This document shows, in pieces, positions 1-8,976 of a stretch of 27,603 nucleotides of DNA. The notes below the pieces were generated by a model. That model saw nothing but the letters and a program-made list of their open reading frames with translations, was not told the DNA's origin and did not search any database. The translations under genes and the position numbers were made by a program. Source of the DNA: a virus. The DNA is taken from positions 1 through 27,603 of the IMG/VR virus record IMGVR_UViG_3300029893_000058, one strand, 5' to 3'. Numbering within the stretch: the stretch's first letter is position 1; every line of letters begins with the position of its first letter.

Positions 1-77
1 ATAGGAGAGGATCTATGGATAGTGTCGTTGGTACCTAGTTGACCAAAGTTATTAATTCCCCATAGCCAGAGGGAACC
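1..77. repeat. 77-bp direct repeat, copy 1 (within RCC1 gene)
   Basis: Bases 1-77 are identical to bases 154-230. The spacing of 153 bases equals 51 codons, so this is an in-frame tandem coding repeat of the RCC1-type protein. The copy may extend left of the window. Confidence 0.9.
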
Positions 78-314
78 ATCGGTCTTGATAGCCATGGAGT
101 ATTGATCACCACTAGATATCTGAGCCCAGTTGGTCCCACCACTGATGGTCTGGATAGGAGAGGATCTATGGATAGTGTCGTTGGTACCTAGTTGACCAAA
201 GTTATTAATTCCCCATAGCCAGAGGGAACCTGGTGCTTGATACCCCGGAATATCTGTCCATTTGAGGAATGTTTCATCAAAATCAATACCATTTACTTGG
301 TATCCAGAAGTCAT
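1..314 (-). CDS. RCC1-repeat tail fibre-like protein (5' part, runs off left edge)
   Basis: Only the first 104 codons are in the window; the gene continues beyond the left edge. The start ATG at 312-314 follows a GGAGC SD about six bases upstream. After about 30 N-terminal residues the protein enters RCC1-type repeats, seen as SLWLWGINNFGQLGTND followed by TNWAQISSGDQYSMAIKTDGSLWLWG. Such repeats build beta-propellers. In phages they are found in tail fibres and other adsorption proteins, so a receptor-binding or fibre role is inferred. The repeat unit is 51 codons. Two copies share a 77-base stretch that is identical at nucleotide level, so the repeat array expanded or was homogenised recently. 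It lies downstream of another RCC1 gene on the same strand, and the two may be paralogous fibres. Repeat family call is firm; exact virion role is inferred. Confidence 0.7.
   Translation of the reverse strand, partial: MTSGYQVNGIDFDETFLKWTDIPGYQAPGSLWLWGINNFGQLGTNDTIHRSSPIQTISGGTNWAQISSGDQYSMAIKTDGSLWLWGINNFGQLGTNDTIHRSSP
154..230. repeat. 77-bp direct repeat, copy 2 (within RCC1 gene)
   Basis: This is the second copy, identical over 77 bases to positions 1-77. Complete identity at third codon positions points to recent duplication or gene conversion rather than selection on protein alone. Confidence 0.9.
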
Positions 315-358
315 GTCGCTGCTCCTTTTAAGAATCTTTTAGCCACAGGATGGCTTGG

Positions 359-398
359 TATCTACACCATGGAAGCTTTTGGCTCCATGGTGTAGATA
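359..398. terminator. Hairpin after the small gene 401-577
   Basis: A 14-bp perfect stem (ATCTACACCATGGA and its complement) flanks a short AT-rich loop. It sits immediately downstream, on the minus strand, of the stop codon at 401-403 and upstream of the next RCC1 gene. No clear T-run follows, so it could be an RNA-stability or processing hairpin rather than a classical intrinsic terminator. Confidence 0.6.
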
Positions 399-400
399 TG

Positions 401-577
401 TTAAGCTTTCTGAGGTTGTCGATTATATTTTTTGTCTAACTGGTTTAGGTTTGTTAGCCCTAACATTAGCCAAAGTTTTTCTGCGTTGGTCAAGTAGTGC
501 ACAGTACCATCGCTACAGATCAACATGGAATTAACAACACGTGGATTAGTGGTAGAATGTACATCCATGGTTAACAT
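401..577 (-). CDS. Small unrecognised protein (58 aa)
   Basis: This small reading frame begins MLTMDVHSTTNPRVVNSM and ends at TAA 401-403, just before a hairpin. It overlaps the stop codon of the upstream RCC1 gene, so it is probably translationally coupled to it. The start is uncertain. ATG at 575-577 lies only about three bases from an AAGGA, whereas the in-frame ATG at 566-568 has about twelve bases of spacing. No domain is recognised. The segment NAEKLWLMLGLTNLNQLDKK is amphipathic. Position between two fibre genes suggests a small virion or fibre-assembly factor, but nothing in the sequence proves it. Confidence 0.5.
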   Translation of the reverse strand: MLTMDVHSTTNPRVVNSMLICSDGTVHYLTNAEKLWLMLGLTNLNQLDKKYNRQPQKA

Positions 578-2049
578 CGTTCCTTCTTAATAGCAACAAT
601 ACTAAATAGATCACCAATAGCATAACCCCATTTATCACTATCGTTAACTTTATCTAATCCACTATCAATAGGGTTGTAGTCTAAGCGATAAATATCACCA
701 AGTCTGTCTGTTAGGTAGAACACATCGGTAGGTAAGCTTCTAGATGCATATAGACTTACCCAGTCACTCTTATCACCAAACTGTTCTAGACAAGAACCAT
801 CATCAATACCAGATAGCCAGAAAGTACCGTTTTGTTTGATACAGGCATAAGTAAAGTTTCCAATAACTATCTTATCCCAATCAGTACAATCGCATAGTTG
901 TCGTGGTTTACGATAGCCCTCATCCCAAACCCAGATACTACCATCTGTCTTCAAGGCGATGATGTCGTTATTTTCATTGATAGCAACATCTTTCCATCTA
1001 CGATCTTCACTAATGGTAACTGGACAGTTTACCTCATCATCACCGCGATTGTTAAGATTACCCCAACCATAGATCAGACCATTGAACTTAATAGCTACCG
1101 TAGCAGATCCACCACAAGCTACTTTACTCCAGTCATTACCAACGATTTGTGTGGGTGAAGATTGCGTTTCTTTATTGACATTGCCTAACTGGTAATCGTC
1201 ATTACAACCCCATAACCAAAGAGTGTTATCATTCTTTATGGCTGCTGTATGGAATAAACCAACAGAAACATCACTCCAGTTATTACCTGGTATCTGTACT
1301 GGCGTGGTATATTCAATAGCGCCACTTATGCCGATCTTTGAATAGGTATTACTACCCCACATCCAAAGTGTGCCGTTATCTTTGATGGCGGCTGTTGTAA
1401 GCATATTGAAGCTATCTACTTTAACCCACCTAGAGTCAGTAGTGGAAATTCTGATTGGTTCATTGGTTTCAATAACATCACCAATACCTAATTGACAGTC
1501 TGAATTATCACCAATAGCCCAAAGAGAACCAATCATTCCTTTGTTATACTTGGGTTTGAGTTTATAGTATTGAACAACGCCCTTATCCAGGCTATGGAAT
1601 AACCATGGCCTAAAAAATAGACCTTGATTAGTCTTGAGCTCGATGTTGACTACAGCATCGCCCCATTCGAATGGGTTTCTATAACCAAATTGAAATCCCT
1701 GTAAAGCACTCTCAGCACCAGAGATGTGATGAAACACATTGAACGTAGTAGGTTCGAGCGCGATAACGAAACACCATTCATCTGGATCTGTGAATGATTC
1801 AAAATGAATCCCAAACATGGGTTTCCTGAATAACCCAGATTTCTCTACTTCCAGTACAACTTGTTCTCCAACAGCTTTTGAGAACATGTTCTCAATACCA
1901 GGAAATAGCAAGTTAAAGTCTTTTACTTCACTGCCATATTCAGATGGTTGATATTGAAGCATGCATACAGCATTGAATAGTTTTTGGATCTCATCTGGAT
2001 GAAAAAACTTATCTGCGTGGATAAGAGTAACCATAGAACGATCTGACAT
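571..2049 (-). CDS. RCC1-type seven-bladed propeller tail fibre-like protein
   Basis: The start chosen is ATG at 2047-2049, preceded by AGGAG with eight bases of spacing. A longer GTG-initiated frame to 2115 would begin inside a hairpin and is rejected. The protein is 492 residues. Residues 1 to about 170 form a unique N-terminal domain, probably for virion attachment. From about residue 174 to the end there are seven RCC1-like units, marked by SLWAIG, TLWMWG, TLWLWG, LIYGWG, SIWVWD, TFWLSG and DIYRLD. Seven units is the number needed for a closed propeller. Known phage proteins with RCC1 repeats are fibres or adsorption proteins, so receptor binding is inferred. The last three blades are degenerate. 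It sits directly downstream of the portal-like gene on the same strand, separated by a terminator-like hairpin. Confidence 0.7.
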   Translation of the reverse strand: MSDRSMVTLIHADKFFHPDEIQKLFNAVCMLQYQPSEYGSEVKDFNLLFPGIENMFSKAVGEQVVLEVEKSGLFRKPMFGIHFESFTDPDEWCFVIALEPTTFNVFHHISGAESALQGFQFGYRNPFEWGDAVVNIELKTNQGLFFRPWLFHSLDKGVVQYYKLKPKYNKGMIGSLWAIGDNSDCQLGIGDVIETNEPIRISTTDSRWVKVDSFNMLTTAAIKDNGTLWMWGSNTYSKIGISGAIEYTTPVQIPGNNWSDVSVGLFHTAAIKNDNTLWLWGCNDDYQLGNVNKETQSSPTQIVGNDWSKVACGGSATVAIKFNGLIYGWGNLNNRGDDEVNCPVTISEDRRWKDVAINENNDIIALKTDGSIWVWDEGYRKPRQLCDCTDWDKIVIGNFTYACIKQNGTFWLSGIDDGSCLEQFGDKSDWVSLYASRSLPTDVFYLTDRLGDIYRLDYNPIDSGLDKVNDSDKWGYAIGDLFSIVAIKKERC

Positions 2050-2102
2050 TTTACTGATCTCCTGTTTTGAATCTAACCACTTTATGTTGTCTAACTGGAA
2101 AT

Positions 2103-2142
2103 ATCTACCTACCACCAGGCTAAGTCCTAGTGGTAGGTAGAT
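2103..2142 (-). terminator. Hairpin downstream of the portal-like gene
   Basis: The 13-bp perfect stem ATCTACCTACCAC pairs with its complement at 2130-2142. After one mismatch three further pairs close a six-base loop. It lies nine bases past the stop codon of the portal-like gene, which ends at 2151, and before the SD of the next minus-strand gene. It probably separates or attenuates transcription between portal and fibre. Confidence 0.65.
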
Positions 2143-2150
2143 GTTATATG

Positions 2151-4799
2151 TTAGATACTGATATCATCGCCTAGATCAAAGTCACCACCTCCCTCACCGC
2201 CACCTTCTTCACCACCTTCAGATGGTTGAGATTCGGTTTCTGAGGAGCTAGATGGAGTAGATGGTTCGATACTACCAGAACCTTCTACGTTCATTTTCTG
2301 GACGTCTTTATTACCAGCAGAACGAGCATTCTCAAGAGTTTTGAGGAATTCCAATACACCCCTCATCACACCTTGGATGTGTTCTTTATTGATTTCATTC
2401 AAATCTAGGACTGGTTTATCTTCTTCATTAGTAGACACGATATCTGCTAGCTCTGTCATGAAGCCATTCTCTGACATCCACTGACGCATAAAGTAAGCTT
2501 TCAGAGCCACCTTAACAGCGTCTATTGACTGGCTAACTTCACCGACCAGTTCTTCAGTCATGAAGGAAGACGATACCCAGAACTCCAGTGCTTTATCCAG
2601 TGCTTCTGATTGTTGATCAAATGCACTAGATAGTGTTTCAACTGACGTAACATTAGGTCTAGGTAAGGTTATTTCCAGATAGGTGGAATAATAGTCTATC
2701 AGGTAATTGATGAATTTCTTCTGATCGTGATCACGTAGCGTTTTCTGATCAGCATCGAGGTATCTATCTACACTAGCCAGTTCATTTTCAATGAGTGTAT
2801 AGAGACGTTCTCTGACAGTGAAGTCATTCCTGATGACTTGTTTGACATATCCAGTCATACATGGAGTGAGTTTATCTTGCCATTGAAGCACGCGTTTTGA
2901 TAGGAGAATGTTATTAGCAAGTACGGTAGTAGCAAACTCGGAAGCGAATCCATTATCAACGGTTTCTGGACTAAGTCCAAATGCCATGATGGTTTGTTTA
3001 CGCAAGAGTTCGTCTAGCTCGTTATCAGGAAGCTGATGTTGGAAATTCTTGGATTCAAAATCAAACTTAGTTTGAGGAATACCTGGATGACCTTCAAAGG
3101 TAAATTCCAAACCAGCACGTTGTACCCAATCGACTAAATCAAGAGGAGTGTTGATACCCAATGGAAAGTATTGTTGACGCATCTTGATGACTTCATTGAT
3201 ACCAGTCTCAATGGTTTTCATGGGATCTGGATCATCAGGATCGATGGTCATGTTGACGTGAGTTACGGCGATTGAGTTCTTAGCCATAGCCATGACTTTA
3301 GCGAATAGCAAAATAGCTCTCAACGACGTCAGAACTTTTAGATCGTCGAGCAATGATTTACCTATACCATCTGTAGTGAAGTTCAGAGCAAAATAAGTCA
3401 CCATCTCAGCTGGTACATATAGAAGTCTAGTATACTGACCAGCAAGAGTTCTGGCCATCATCATCTGATAAACTTGATCAGACGCACCTAATTCAAGGCG
3501 CTGTCCATAGATACCGTTTTTCAGTCGATAAATCAAATCGCCTTCAATGATACCTTTATAAGCTTTGGTATAATCATTGACAAATAGATTTCTATCACTA
3601 TTACCAATCAGGTTTCTTTTTGCTCTCTGGGTAAGTAGTGTAGTTACCTGGTTGGTATTATCGGTAAGGCTTGCATTCATACTACCGATAACCTGCAACA
3701 TCCTGGTATAGACTAATGGATTGCCTTCTTCATCTAGAAGAATGAAGTAACCAACATGTGTCTTAGGATCACCAGGGATATACACAGGTATGGTAGCCTC
3801 GGTTGGGATCTTCATATCCATCGGTCTACCTACAGATGGCCTAGATGTCTGATCCCTAGTCTTAACAGCTACGAATGGAACTTCCTTAGGATCAACTTTC
3901 CTAAAGAACATATCTGTGATTTCTTTGTCACTGAACCTAACTGCTGCCGATTCTGTACTGACAGACCTTACTGTGTTCCTGATGCTATTCTCAGATAGAG
4001 TCTTAAGAGCATGAGGCAACTTAAGATATTTAAAGTTATCCGTTATCTGTACCAACTCCATCATCTTACTAGCGCCAGGACTTGGGTTACTATTAGACTC
4101 TGTAGCTATATGGAGGTTCTGATTGTAACCAGCAACAGCTCCACCTTTATATTTAGCTCTGATAGACTCCATGGAGAGTTTATTGGAGCTAGATTGAACG
4201 ACTGGATTACCCAAGATACCTATAGATGGGCTGTCAAGTATTTCAGCTATGGATTCTGTAGATACATTAAACTGGCTATTGATTACATCATCAACGGCTG
4301 ATTCTGGGATAACAGCCTTAACATAGGCCCCAGATATAAACATGGCTTCTCTAAGGATATCTGGAAGCTGTTTCTTGAAGCCGTAGTGCTTCTCCATCTC
4401 CTCACTTATAGCCGAGATGAATTGTGCGGATAAAGAAGCCGGCATAACACTTTCACTGAACTTATAGATAACTTCAGTGCTGACCATATCTTTTGGCGAT
4501 AGGATGGAGCTGATGAGGATCTGGGCTGCCAGCTCCAGGTCCGGAAATAGCTGCATGATGTTCTCAGCAGCACGCATCTTTTCAGCTACTTCATCCGAAA
4601 CAAGTTTAAACCCAGAAGTATCTAGGTTGTAGAAACTGTTCTTATCATGGATGTTAAAGGGCTGTACGTTACGGTCTTTAACTAGCTTACTGATAATAGC
4701 AGCGCTTTTTAGCTGACCACCAACCAGTTTCATAGCAGGATATTTTTTTCCTGTATTCGCCATCTCGGCAAGTTTTCTAAGTGGCGTGATGTCAGCCAT
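2151..4799 (-). CDS. Portal vertex protein (probable)
   Basis: The start at 4797-4799 (MADITPLRK) has GGAGA about seven bases upstream; a longer frame to 4823 lacks a good SD. The protein is 882 residues. Features fitting a large myoviral portal include MQLFPDLELAAQILISSIL near residue 90, an FTTDGIGKSLLDDL helix near 476, and GLSPETVDNG near 607 followed by FATTVLANNILLSKR. The C-terminus is a disordered Ser, Glu and Gly rich tail ending DFDLGDDISI. The portal is the dodecameric ring through which DNA enters and leaves the capsid. About 880-890 residues matches what I recall for phiKZ-type portals and is much longer than T4 gp20. The gene is divergent from a virion-type gene with only 26 bases between starts. 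The call rests on motif impression rather than an alignment. Confidence 0.65.
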   Translation of the reverse strand: MADITPLRKLAEMANTGKKYPAMKLVGGQLKSAAIISKLVKDRNVQPFNIHDKNSFYNLDTSGFKLVSDEVAEKMRAAENIMQLFPDLELAAQILISSILSPKDMVSTEVIYKFSESVMPASLSAQFISAISEEMEKHYGFKKQLPDILREAMFISGAYVKAVIPESAVDDVINSQFNVSTESIAEILDSPSIGILGNPVVQSSSNKLSMESIRAKYKGGAVAGYNQNLHIATESNSNPSPGASKMMELVQITDNFKYLKLPHALKTLSENSIRNTVRSVSTESAAVRFSDKEITDMFFRKVDPKEVPFVAVKTRDQTSRPSVGRPMDMKIPTEATIPVYIPGDPKTHVGYFILLDEEGNPLVYTRMLQVIGSMNASLTDNTNQVTTLLTQRAKRNLIGNSDRNLFVNDYTKAYKGIIEGDLIYRLKNGIYGQRLELGASDQVYQMMMARTLAGQYTRLLYVPAEMVTYFALNFTTDGIGKSLLDDLKVLTSLRAILLFAKVMAMAKNSIAVTHVNMTIDPDDPDPMKTIETGINEVIKMRQQYFPLGINTPLDLVDWVQRAGLEFTFEGHPGIPQTKFDFESKNFQHQLPDNELDELLRKQTIMAFGLSPETVDNGFASEFATTVLANNILLSKRVLQWQDKLTPCMTGYVKQVIRNDFTVRERLYTLIENELASVDRYLDADQKTLRDHDQKKFINYLIDYYSTYLEITLPRPNVTSVETLSSAFDQQSEALDKALEFWVSSSFMTEELVGEVSQSIDAVKVALKAYFMRQWMSENGFMTELADIVSTNEEDKPVLDLNEINKEHIQGVMRGVLEFLKTLENARSAGNKDVQKMNVEGSGSIEPSTPSSSSETESQPSEGGEEGGGEGGGDFDLGDDISI

Positions 4800-4825
4800 A
4801 GTGCTTCTCCAAAGAGGGTTCAAGA

Positions 4826-6985
4826 ATGCTTGAGGATTTCAAACGCAAATACGAAGCCGATACGATACGATTGGCTAAATTGATCACTATCAAGTTCAGT
4901 GATACAGCTAGTTTGATTAACGAATACATGATCATCAGGTATGGTCAGGATGCCGTTGATTACAATGATCCTACCACATGGAAGTATTATCTCCATTTAG
5001 CTGGAGAATACCATCCTAAAGATGAGATCATGACTATATACTCATTAGATACCGCTGAGTCTATCGTTTTTTCAAAGGAACTTCTTGCTCTTCATGATAA
5101 TACACGTCTTACATACCAGAAACTCGGTGTGGAGTATTATCAACTAGTAGATAGATATCCAGAGCAAGAGTCTCTTATAAGAGGCATACTCTTCCCATGC
5201 GATATCGAGGAAGCTATCGCTGCTGAAAATGGAACCATCTTAACCTATCCAGAAGACCTAGTAGAGGAAAGAGAAGTAACCCTCATAGAAGAGCTAGGTA
5301 AATGGATCAAAGGCTATTTAGTCAGGTGGAATGTTCAGTCATTCATGACTACAGATACCTACTACGTAGCTGCTTATCAAGCTGTGTTATATCTCAATAT
5401 AGTCCAAAGACTATTCAATTTACGTAATCGTAGAATACATACCAATGAGGTTCATAGTTTCCATGTTAGGGCTTTCCTAGCTTCTCATGGCCATCTGGAT
5501 ATCTTCTATGATTACCTTACTGAAAGACAACGGTTATTCCTCTATAGGAACTTAAGGTATATCGAGAGACATAATGGTATTAAGCCAGTATTCAAACTAC
5601 TGGTAGATAGGTTGTTGACAGAACGCCAGATTCCTATCGCTGAATATACAGCCAGACAATATCAGGGGTTTGATAATTACGGATATCCTAACTATAGGTA
5701 TCGTAAATCCCCACTCAATACCCAATACAACGTACCAGAGAAAGACTACTATAGCCTTAAGGAACTCAGCGATAAAGAACGCCCGTTGGCTGTAGGTAAC
5801 TCAGATGAGTGGGATGATAAGTTCAGTAGCATGGAAAAGAAATTCCAAAATTCAGGTCATGCTGTTATGATGACCAAGGATTTAGAATCCTTCATGTATG
5901 ATTACAGCGATGCTGTTCCACATACACTAGAAGAAATCATGGTCAATGAATGGCTTTATACTGCGTACACACAGCAATATAAGTCAGTCATCAATGTAAA
6001 CAATCCAACCAAAACAGCTGTCATCACTATGACTACTGATGAGGCTATTATCTATTACATGTATCTAGCTTGTCATGAGTTAGGTATAGAAACACCACGT
6101 ATACCTAAGATCATGGCATATAGTATCAGTAGGCTACATGATCAAAACTGGACGGGTATAGCAGACATAGCTCAACATAGTGGTTTATATGAACGACAAG
6201 ACATAGCTACTATGTTATATCGATCATTACCCATCGTACCTGATAGATTCTATTCAACACAGCAATTCAATGAATATACCAGGTCTCTATATGAGGCTAG
6301 AGTATCGCATTGGATCTTCTTAGCTAATGTCGGTGATATATCTGACCATGGTTCTGTTGCTGTGATGATCAATAGAATGTTCTTTGATGTGCTAGTCGAT
6401 TTTGACACACATCCGATTATCAACCCAGATGGTCTTGATATGGAAGCTTGGTTGTCTAAATGCAATCTTCCTACCGATGACTTTAGTTCTGCTGATAGAA
6501 AGATCTTGATGCAGGATATCTTCGAACAAGCTACTGGTTACTTTATTGATCCTACTAAGGTTTTGGCTTTCATACAAAGAGCTATGATAGCCATCATGAA
6601 ACAACTGAGTAGTTATTCAGTTCAATTCATCACGGATATCAATGCATCTAAGATCAGACTGATAAACTGGCAACCAATCAGACCTGGTGATCTTCATGGT
6701 GAAAACAACCATAACGTAATAGCTAGACCGTCTGTTAATGTCTATGACTATCATAACACCACATCCAGAGAAGAAACTATCTCTCTGCTAGATGTATCTG
6801 AAGTCTATGTAGATACCATCTCCGAAGATATGTTGGTTAACTATGACGTAAGTATCGATAACACCATGGAAATATTAAGCTCTGGTACTGAAGTTATCAG
6901 ACTAAAACCTCCATATGTCAAGGTATCATCTGGTGCCTTAATGCAGTATCTATCTGCTGAGCAAATCAATTCCCTGAGGATCTAG
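4826..6985 (+). CDS. Probable virion structural protein, unrecognised (719 aa)
   Basis: The ATG at 4826 follows AGAGGG about seven bases upstream. The product is a 719-residue, mostly helical, Tyr-rich soluble protein with no signal peptide and no membrane segment. I recognise no catalytic motif. The first 300 residues are acidic and helical, the middle (about 290-340) is Tyr and Pro rich, and the C-terminus is beta-like. It is divergent from the portal-like gene and is followed nine bases after its stop by another virion-like gene, forming a two-gene block ending at the hairpin at 7843. Position beside the portal suggests a head, neck or baseplate component, but this is inference from context only. 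Confidence 0.55.
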   Translation: MLEDFKRKYEADTIRLAKLITIKFSDTASLINEYMIIRYGQDAVDYNDPTTWKYYLHLAGEYHPKDEIMTIYSLDTAESIVFSKELLALHDNTRLTYQKLGVEYYQLVDRYPEQESLIRGILFPCDIEEAIAAENGTILTYPEDLVEEREVTLIEELGKWIKGYLVRWNVQSFMTTDTYYVAAYQAVLYLNIVQRLFNLRNRRIHTNEVHSFHVRAFLASHGHLDIFYDYLTERQRLFLYRNLRYIERHNGIKPVFKLLVDRLLTERQIPIAEYTARQYQGFDNYGYPNYRYRKSPLNTQYNVPEKDYYSLKELSDKERPLAVGNSDEWDDKFSSMEKKFQNSGHAVMMTKDLESFMYDYSDAVPHTLEEIMVNEWLYTAYTQQYKSVINVNNPTKTAVITMTTDEAIIYYMYLACHELGIETPRIPKIMAYSISRLHDQNWTGIADIAQHSGLYERQDIATMLYRSLPIVPDRFYSTQQFNEYTRSLYEARVSHWIFLANVGDISDHGSVAVMINRMFFDVLVDFDTHPIINPDGLDMEAWLSKCNLPTDDFSSADRKILMQDIFEQATGYFIDPTKVLAFIQRAMIAIMKQLSSYSVQFITDINASKIRLINWQPIRPGDLHGENNHNVIARPSVNVYDYHNTTSREETISLLDVSEVYVDTISEDMLVNYDVSIDNTMEILSSGTEVIRLKPPYVKVSSGALMQYLSAEQINSLRI

Positions 6986-6994
6986 GAGAACATC

Positions 6995-7831
6995 TTGGAA
7001 CAGATCGTCCCGACTATTTATGGTTCATATCTGCAAACCTGTCAGTATATGAACCTGCCGTTCGTAGCGGCAGAACACACTACACTGAACGAAAAGTTTG
7101 GTTCCAATGAAGGTATTGTTCTGGCTAGCGACGATATGCCTTTCATGCAATACGTAGCTATTGGTAATAGAGGTCATCGTTTCACTACAGGTGCTGATGG
7201 TGTTCCACTCATCAACATCGTTCAACATCAACCCACCGATGCTGCACTATACGGCCATCTGCCATTTATATTGCGTCCGTTGGATAACGACCTAACGCCA
7301 GCTGAACGTGCTAACTATCGCATGCGTGTGATTGAAACCTATGATGGTGTTTTATACGCTGCTTATTATCTCAAGAGACTGAACTTCACCAACACCACTC
7401 CTCAGATGGAGCTGCGTGAGATCAATAATGGAGTCATCACAACGACACCATTCGTTCCTGGTGTTGGTAATCTCAATCCAACTCCTCCTGCTATCGATCC
7501 TGGTGTTGTTCTTACATCTAGCGGTAATGCAGTTGCCGTGACTTCCAAAGTTCCATTTACTATGGATGAATGGGAGATCAATGAACTGCTGGCTGCCTGC
7601 ATGATCAAGTACAATGACGATCGCTACGCCATGATCACTGAGATCGCTCTTTGCTCTGGTATTGATAAGACAGTTACTGGTGAATTCAACGGCATTGTAA
7701 CTGGCTATACTGATGCTATCGCTGCTCAAGTCTGTGCATTCATATCTGCTAGCTATGCTGCTAAATATAGTAACGCCGGTATCAATGTTCTGCTTGATGT
7801 TGGTGCAGTTAATCCGTTGTTGTTTAGTTAA
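6995..7831 (+). CDS. Probable virion structural protein, unrecognised (278 aa)
   Basis: Translation starts at TTG 6995-6997, supported by AGGAG eight bases upstream; no nearer ATG is plausible. The 278-residue product has no membrane segment. It contains a Pro, Thr and Gly rich linker near residues 150-180 (TTTPFVPGVGNLNPTPPA) separating two domains, a pattern common in tail and baseplate parts. The GC content and codon use are slightly higher than in the upstream gene, as often seen for abundant virion proteins. It is the second and last gene of the 4826-7831 block and precedes a strong hairpin. The function is not identified. Confidence 0.55.
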   Translation: MEQIVPTIYGSYLQTCQYMNLPFVAAEHTTLNEKFGSNEGIVLASDDMPFMQYVAIGNRGHRFTTGADGVPLINIVQHQPTDAALYGHLPFILRPLDNDLTPAERANYRMRVIETYDGVLYAAYYLKRLNFTNTTPQMELREINNGVITTTPFVPGVGNLNPTPPAIDPGVVLTSSGNAVAVTSKVPFTMDEWEINELLAACMIKYNDDRYAMITEIALCSGIDKTVTGEFNGIVTGYTDAIAAQVCAFISASYAAKYSNAGINVLLDVGAVNPLLFS

Positions 7832-7842
7832 TCTCTAGATGT

Positions 7843-7872
7843 GGTCTGGGTGGCTTTTTAGCCACTCAGACC
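7843..7872 (+). terminator. Terminator hairpin after the 278-aa gene
   Basis: GGTCTGGGTGGC pairs with GCCACTCAGACC (one non-canonical position) around a TTTTTA loop, twelve bases after the stop codon. A T-rich run follows at 7888-7893. It separates the virion block from the RuvC block. Confidence 0.65.
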
Positions 7873-7904
7873 ATCTTCTGGATATAGTTTTTTAGGATAT
7901 TGGA

Positions 7905-8477
7905 ATGATAACTAACCGTTTGGTCGGTATCGACCCTGGTACAGAGTACTGCGGTGTAACACTGGTAGAGTACTCTATGGACGGTGATGTCATCTCGATA
8001 TCACCAAGAACTATCAACACCAATCATGTTCATTTACCATATGCTGATGATAGGGTGTTATTACATGGTGAAAGATACGCTAGACTGAAAAAACTCTCAC
8101 ATGCTTTTGAGAAAATACTTGGCTCATTTAGGCCAGACACCATAGCGTGTGAAGCTCCATTTTACCATAGACTACATCCAACAGCTTTTGCTCCTTTGGT
8201 AGAAACCGTTTTCGTTCTTAGAAATACTTCTATGGAATTTGATCCAGGCATTCCATTTTTACTTTATCCACCGAGATTGGTTAAGAAAACTAGCGCTGGT
8301 GATTCATATGCCGATAAACCAGCTATGAAAAGAGCCATGCAAGCCAGAAAGGATGTTATCGATCATATCGACACAGCTATCGACTCTCTTAGTGAACATG
8401 CTATCGATTCGATAGCAGTTGCCATGACTCATTTGGATTTGCTTAGAAAGGAACACAATCATGCTACTGGCAATTAG
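7905..8477 (+). CDS. RuvC-like Holliday junction resolvase
   Basis: The 190-residue protein has the RuvC fold signature. VGIDPGTEYCGV gives catalytic Asp10, IACEAPF gives Glu83, and SEHAIDSIAVAM near residues 163-172 gives His165 and Asp168. A Lys and Ala rich segment around 138-148 matches the position of the RuvC DNA-binding loop. The enzyme would cut four-way junctions during recombination-dependent replication or before packaging. Length is close to bacterial RuvC (about 170 residues). It begins a new plus-strand block after the terminator at 7843 and its end overlaps the next gene by 17 bases. An ATCTTCTGG element at 7873-7881, 32 bases before the start, may be its promoter element. Confidence 0.85.
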   Translation: MITNRLVGIDPGTEYCGVTLVEYSMDGDVISISPRTINTNHVHLPYADDRVLLHGERYARLKKLSHAFEKILGSFRPDTIACEAPFYHRLHPTAFAPLVETVFVLRNTSMEFDPGIPFLLYPPRLVKKTSAGDSYADKPAMKRAMQARKDVIDHIDTAIDSLSEHAIDSIAVAMTHLDLLRKEHNHATGN

Positions 8478-8943
8478 AGCTTTTTTTGGATCGTTGTTTG
8501 GCAATAGCAGTTTTATCTTCATTGCTATTATCGTTGCTATTGCTGCTCTGATCATCATTCCTAATAGCGATGCTGTGTTAGAACGGTTTGGTTTCGAAAC
8601 ACGTGCGTCTCTCAAAGCTGATAAAGAGAATCTTAAGAACGCTGTGGAGGATGTAATCAAGGTCAATGAAGGTAATGTAACTGCGCTCAAGACAGCTGAT
8701 GAAATTAAAGACATCTCCAAAGCTGGTGGTGATGCTGTTAGTAACCATATTACTAAAGTGGAAACCAAGGTAAGTGCTAGTGAGACCAAACATCAGCAAT
8801 CCATTAAGAAAGCCCAATCTACCAAAATCAAATCAGGAACTCAGCACAACCCAACTCTTCCTGCACCAGAAGTTGTGGAGCAAGTTTCACAAGCCAATAT
8901 CACGCTTATCTGGGATATTTACAACGACGTTAAGGCTAGTTAA
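8461..8943 (+). CDS. Inner-membrane protein with coiled coil, possible i-spanin (Rz-like)
   Basis: The start ATG at 8461 follows AAAGGAA and overlaps the RuvC gene by 17 bases. The 160-residue product has one N-terminal transmembrane segment at about residues 17-35 (FIFIAIIVAIAALIIIP). It is followed by a charged, helical periplasmic-type region from 50 to 125 and a short C-terminal domain. This N-in, C-out layout with coiled coil is the usual plan of an inner-membrane spanin. The following gene encodes a lipoprotein, the expected partner. A spanin pair would fuse inner and outer membranes at lysis. No sequence-specific Rz motif is recognised, so the function is inferred from topology and neighbourhood. 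Confidence 0.5.
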   Translation: MLLAIRAFFGSLFGNSSFIFIAIIVAIAALIIIPNSDAVLERFGFETRASLKADKENLKNAVEDVIKVNEGNVTALKTADEIKDISKAGGDAVSNHITKVETKVSASETKHQQSIKKAQSTKIKSGTQHNPTLPAPEVVEQVSQANITLIWDIYNDVKAS

Positions 8944-8976
8944 AGTCATTTTCAACCATATCAAGGAGATAAATCT

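Noticed and set aside
1-230. Direct repeats as a CRISPR-like or non-coding repeat array
   Set aside because: The period is exactly 51 codons, the frame is open, and the translation is RCC1-type repeats, so these are coding repeats.
2050-2115. Longer N-terminus for the 571-2049 fibre gene
   Set aside because: The upstream GTG lies inside a 13-bp hairpin and lacks an SD, whereas the internal ATG has AGGAG at proper spacing.
7352-7729. Minus-strand ORFs opposite the 278-residue gene
   Set aside because: They are shadows of a well-supported plus-strand gene.
8304-8789. Minus-strand ORF with hydrophobic stretches
   Set aside because: It is antisense to the RuvC and inner-membrane genes, with no SD or independent context.
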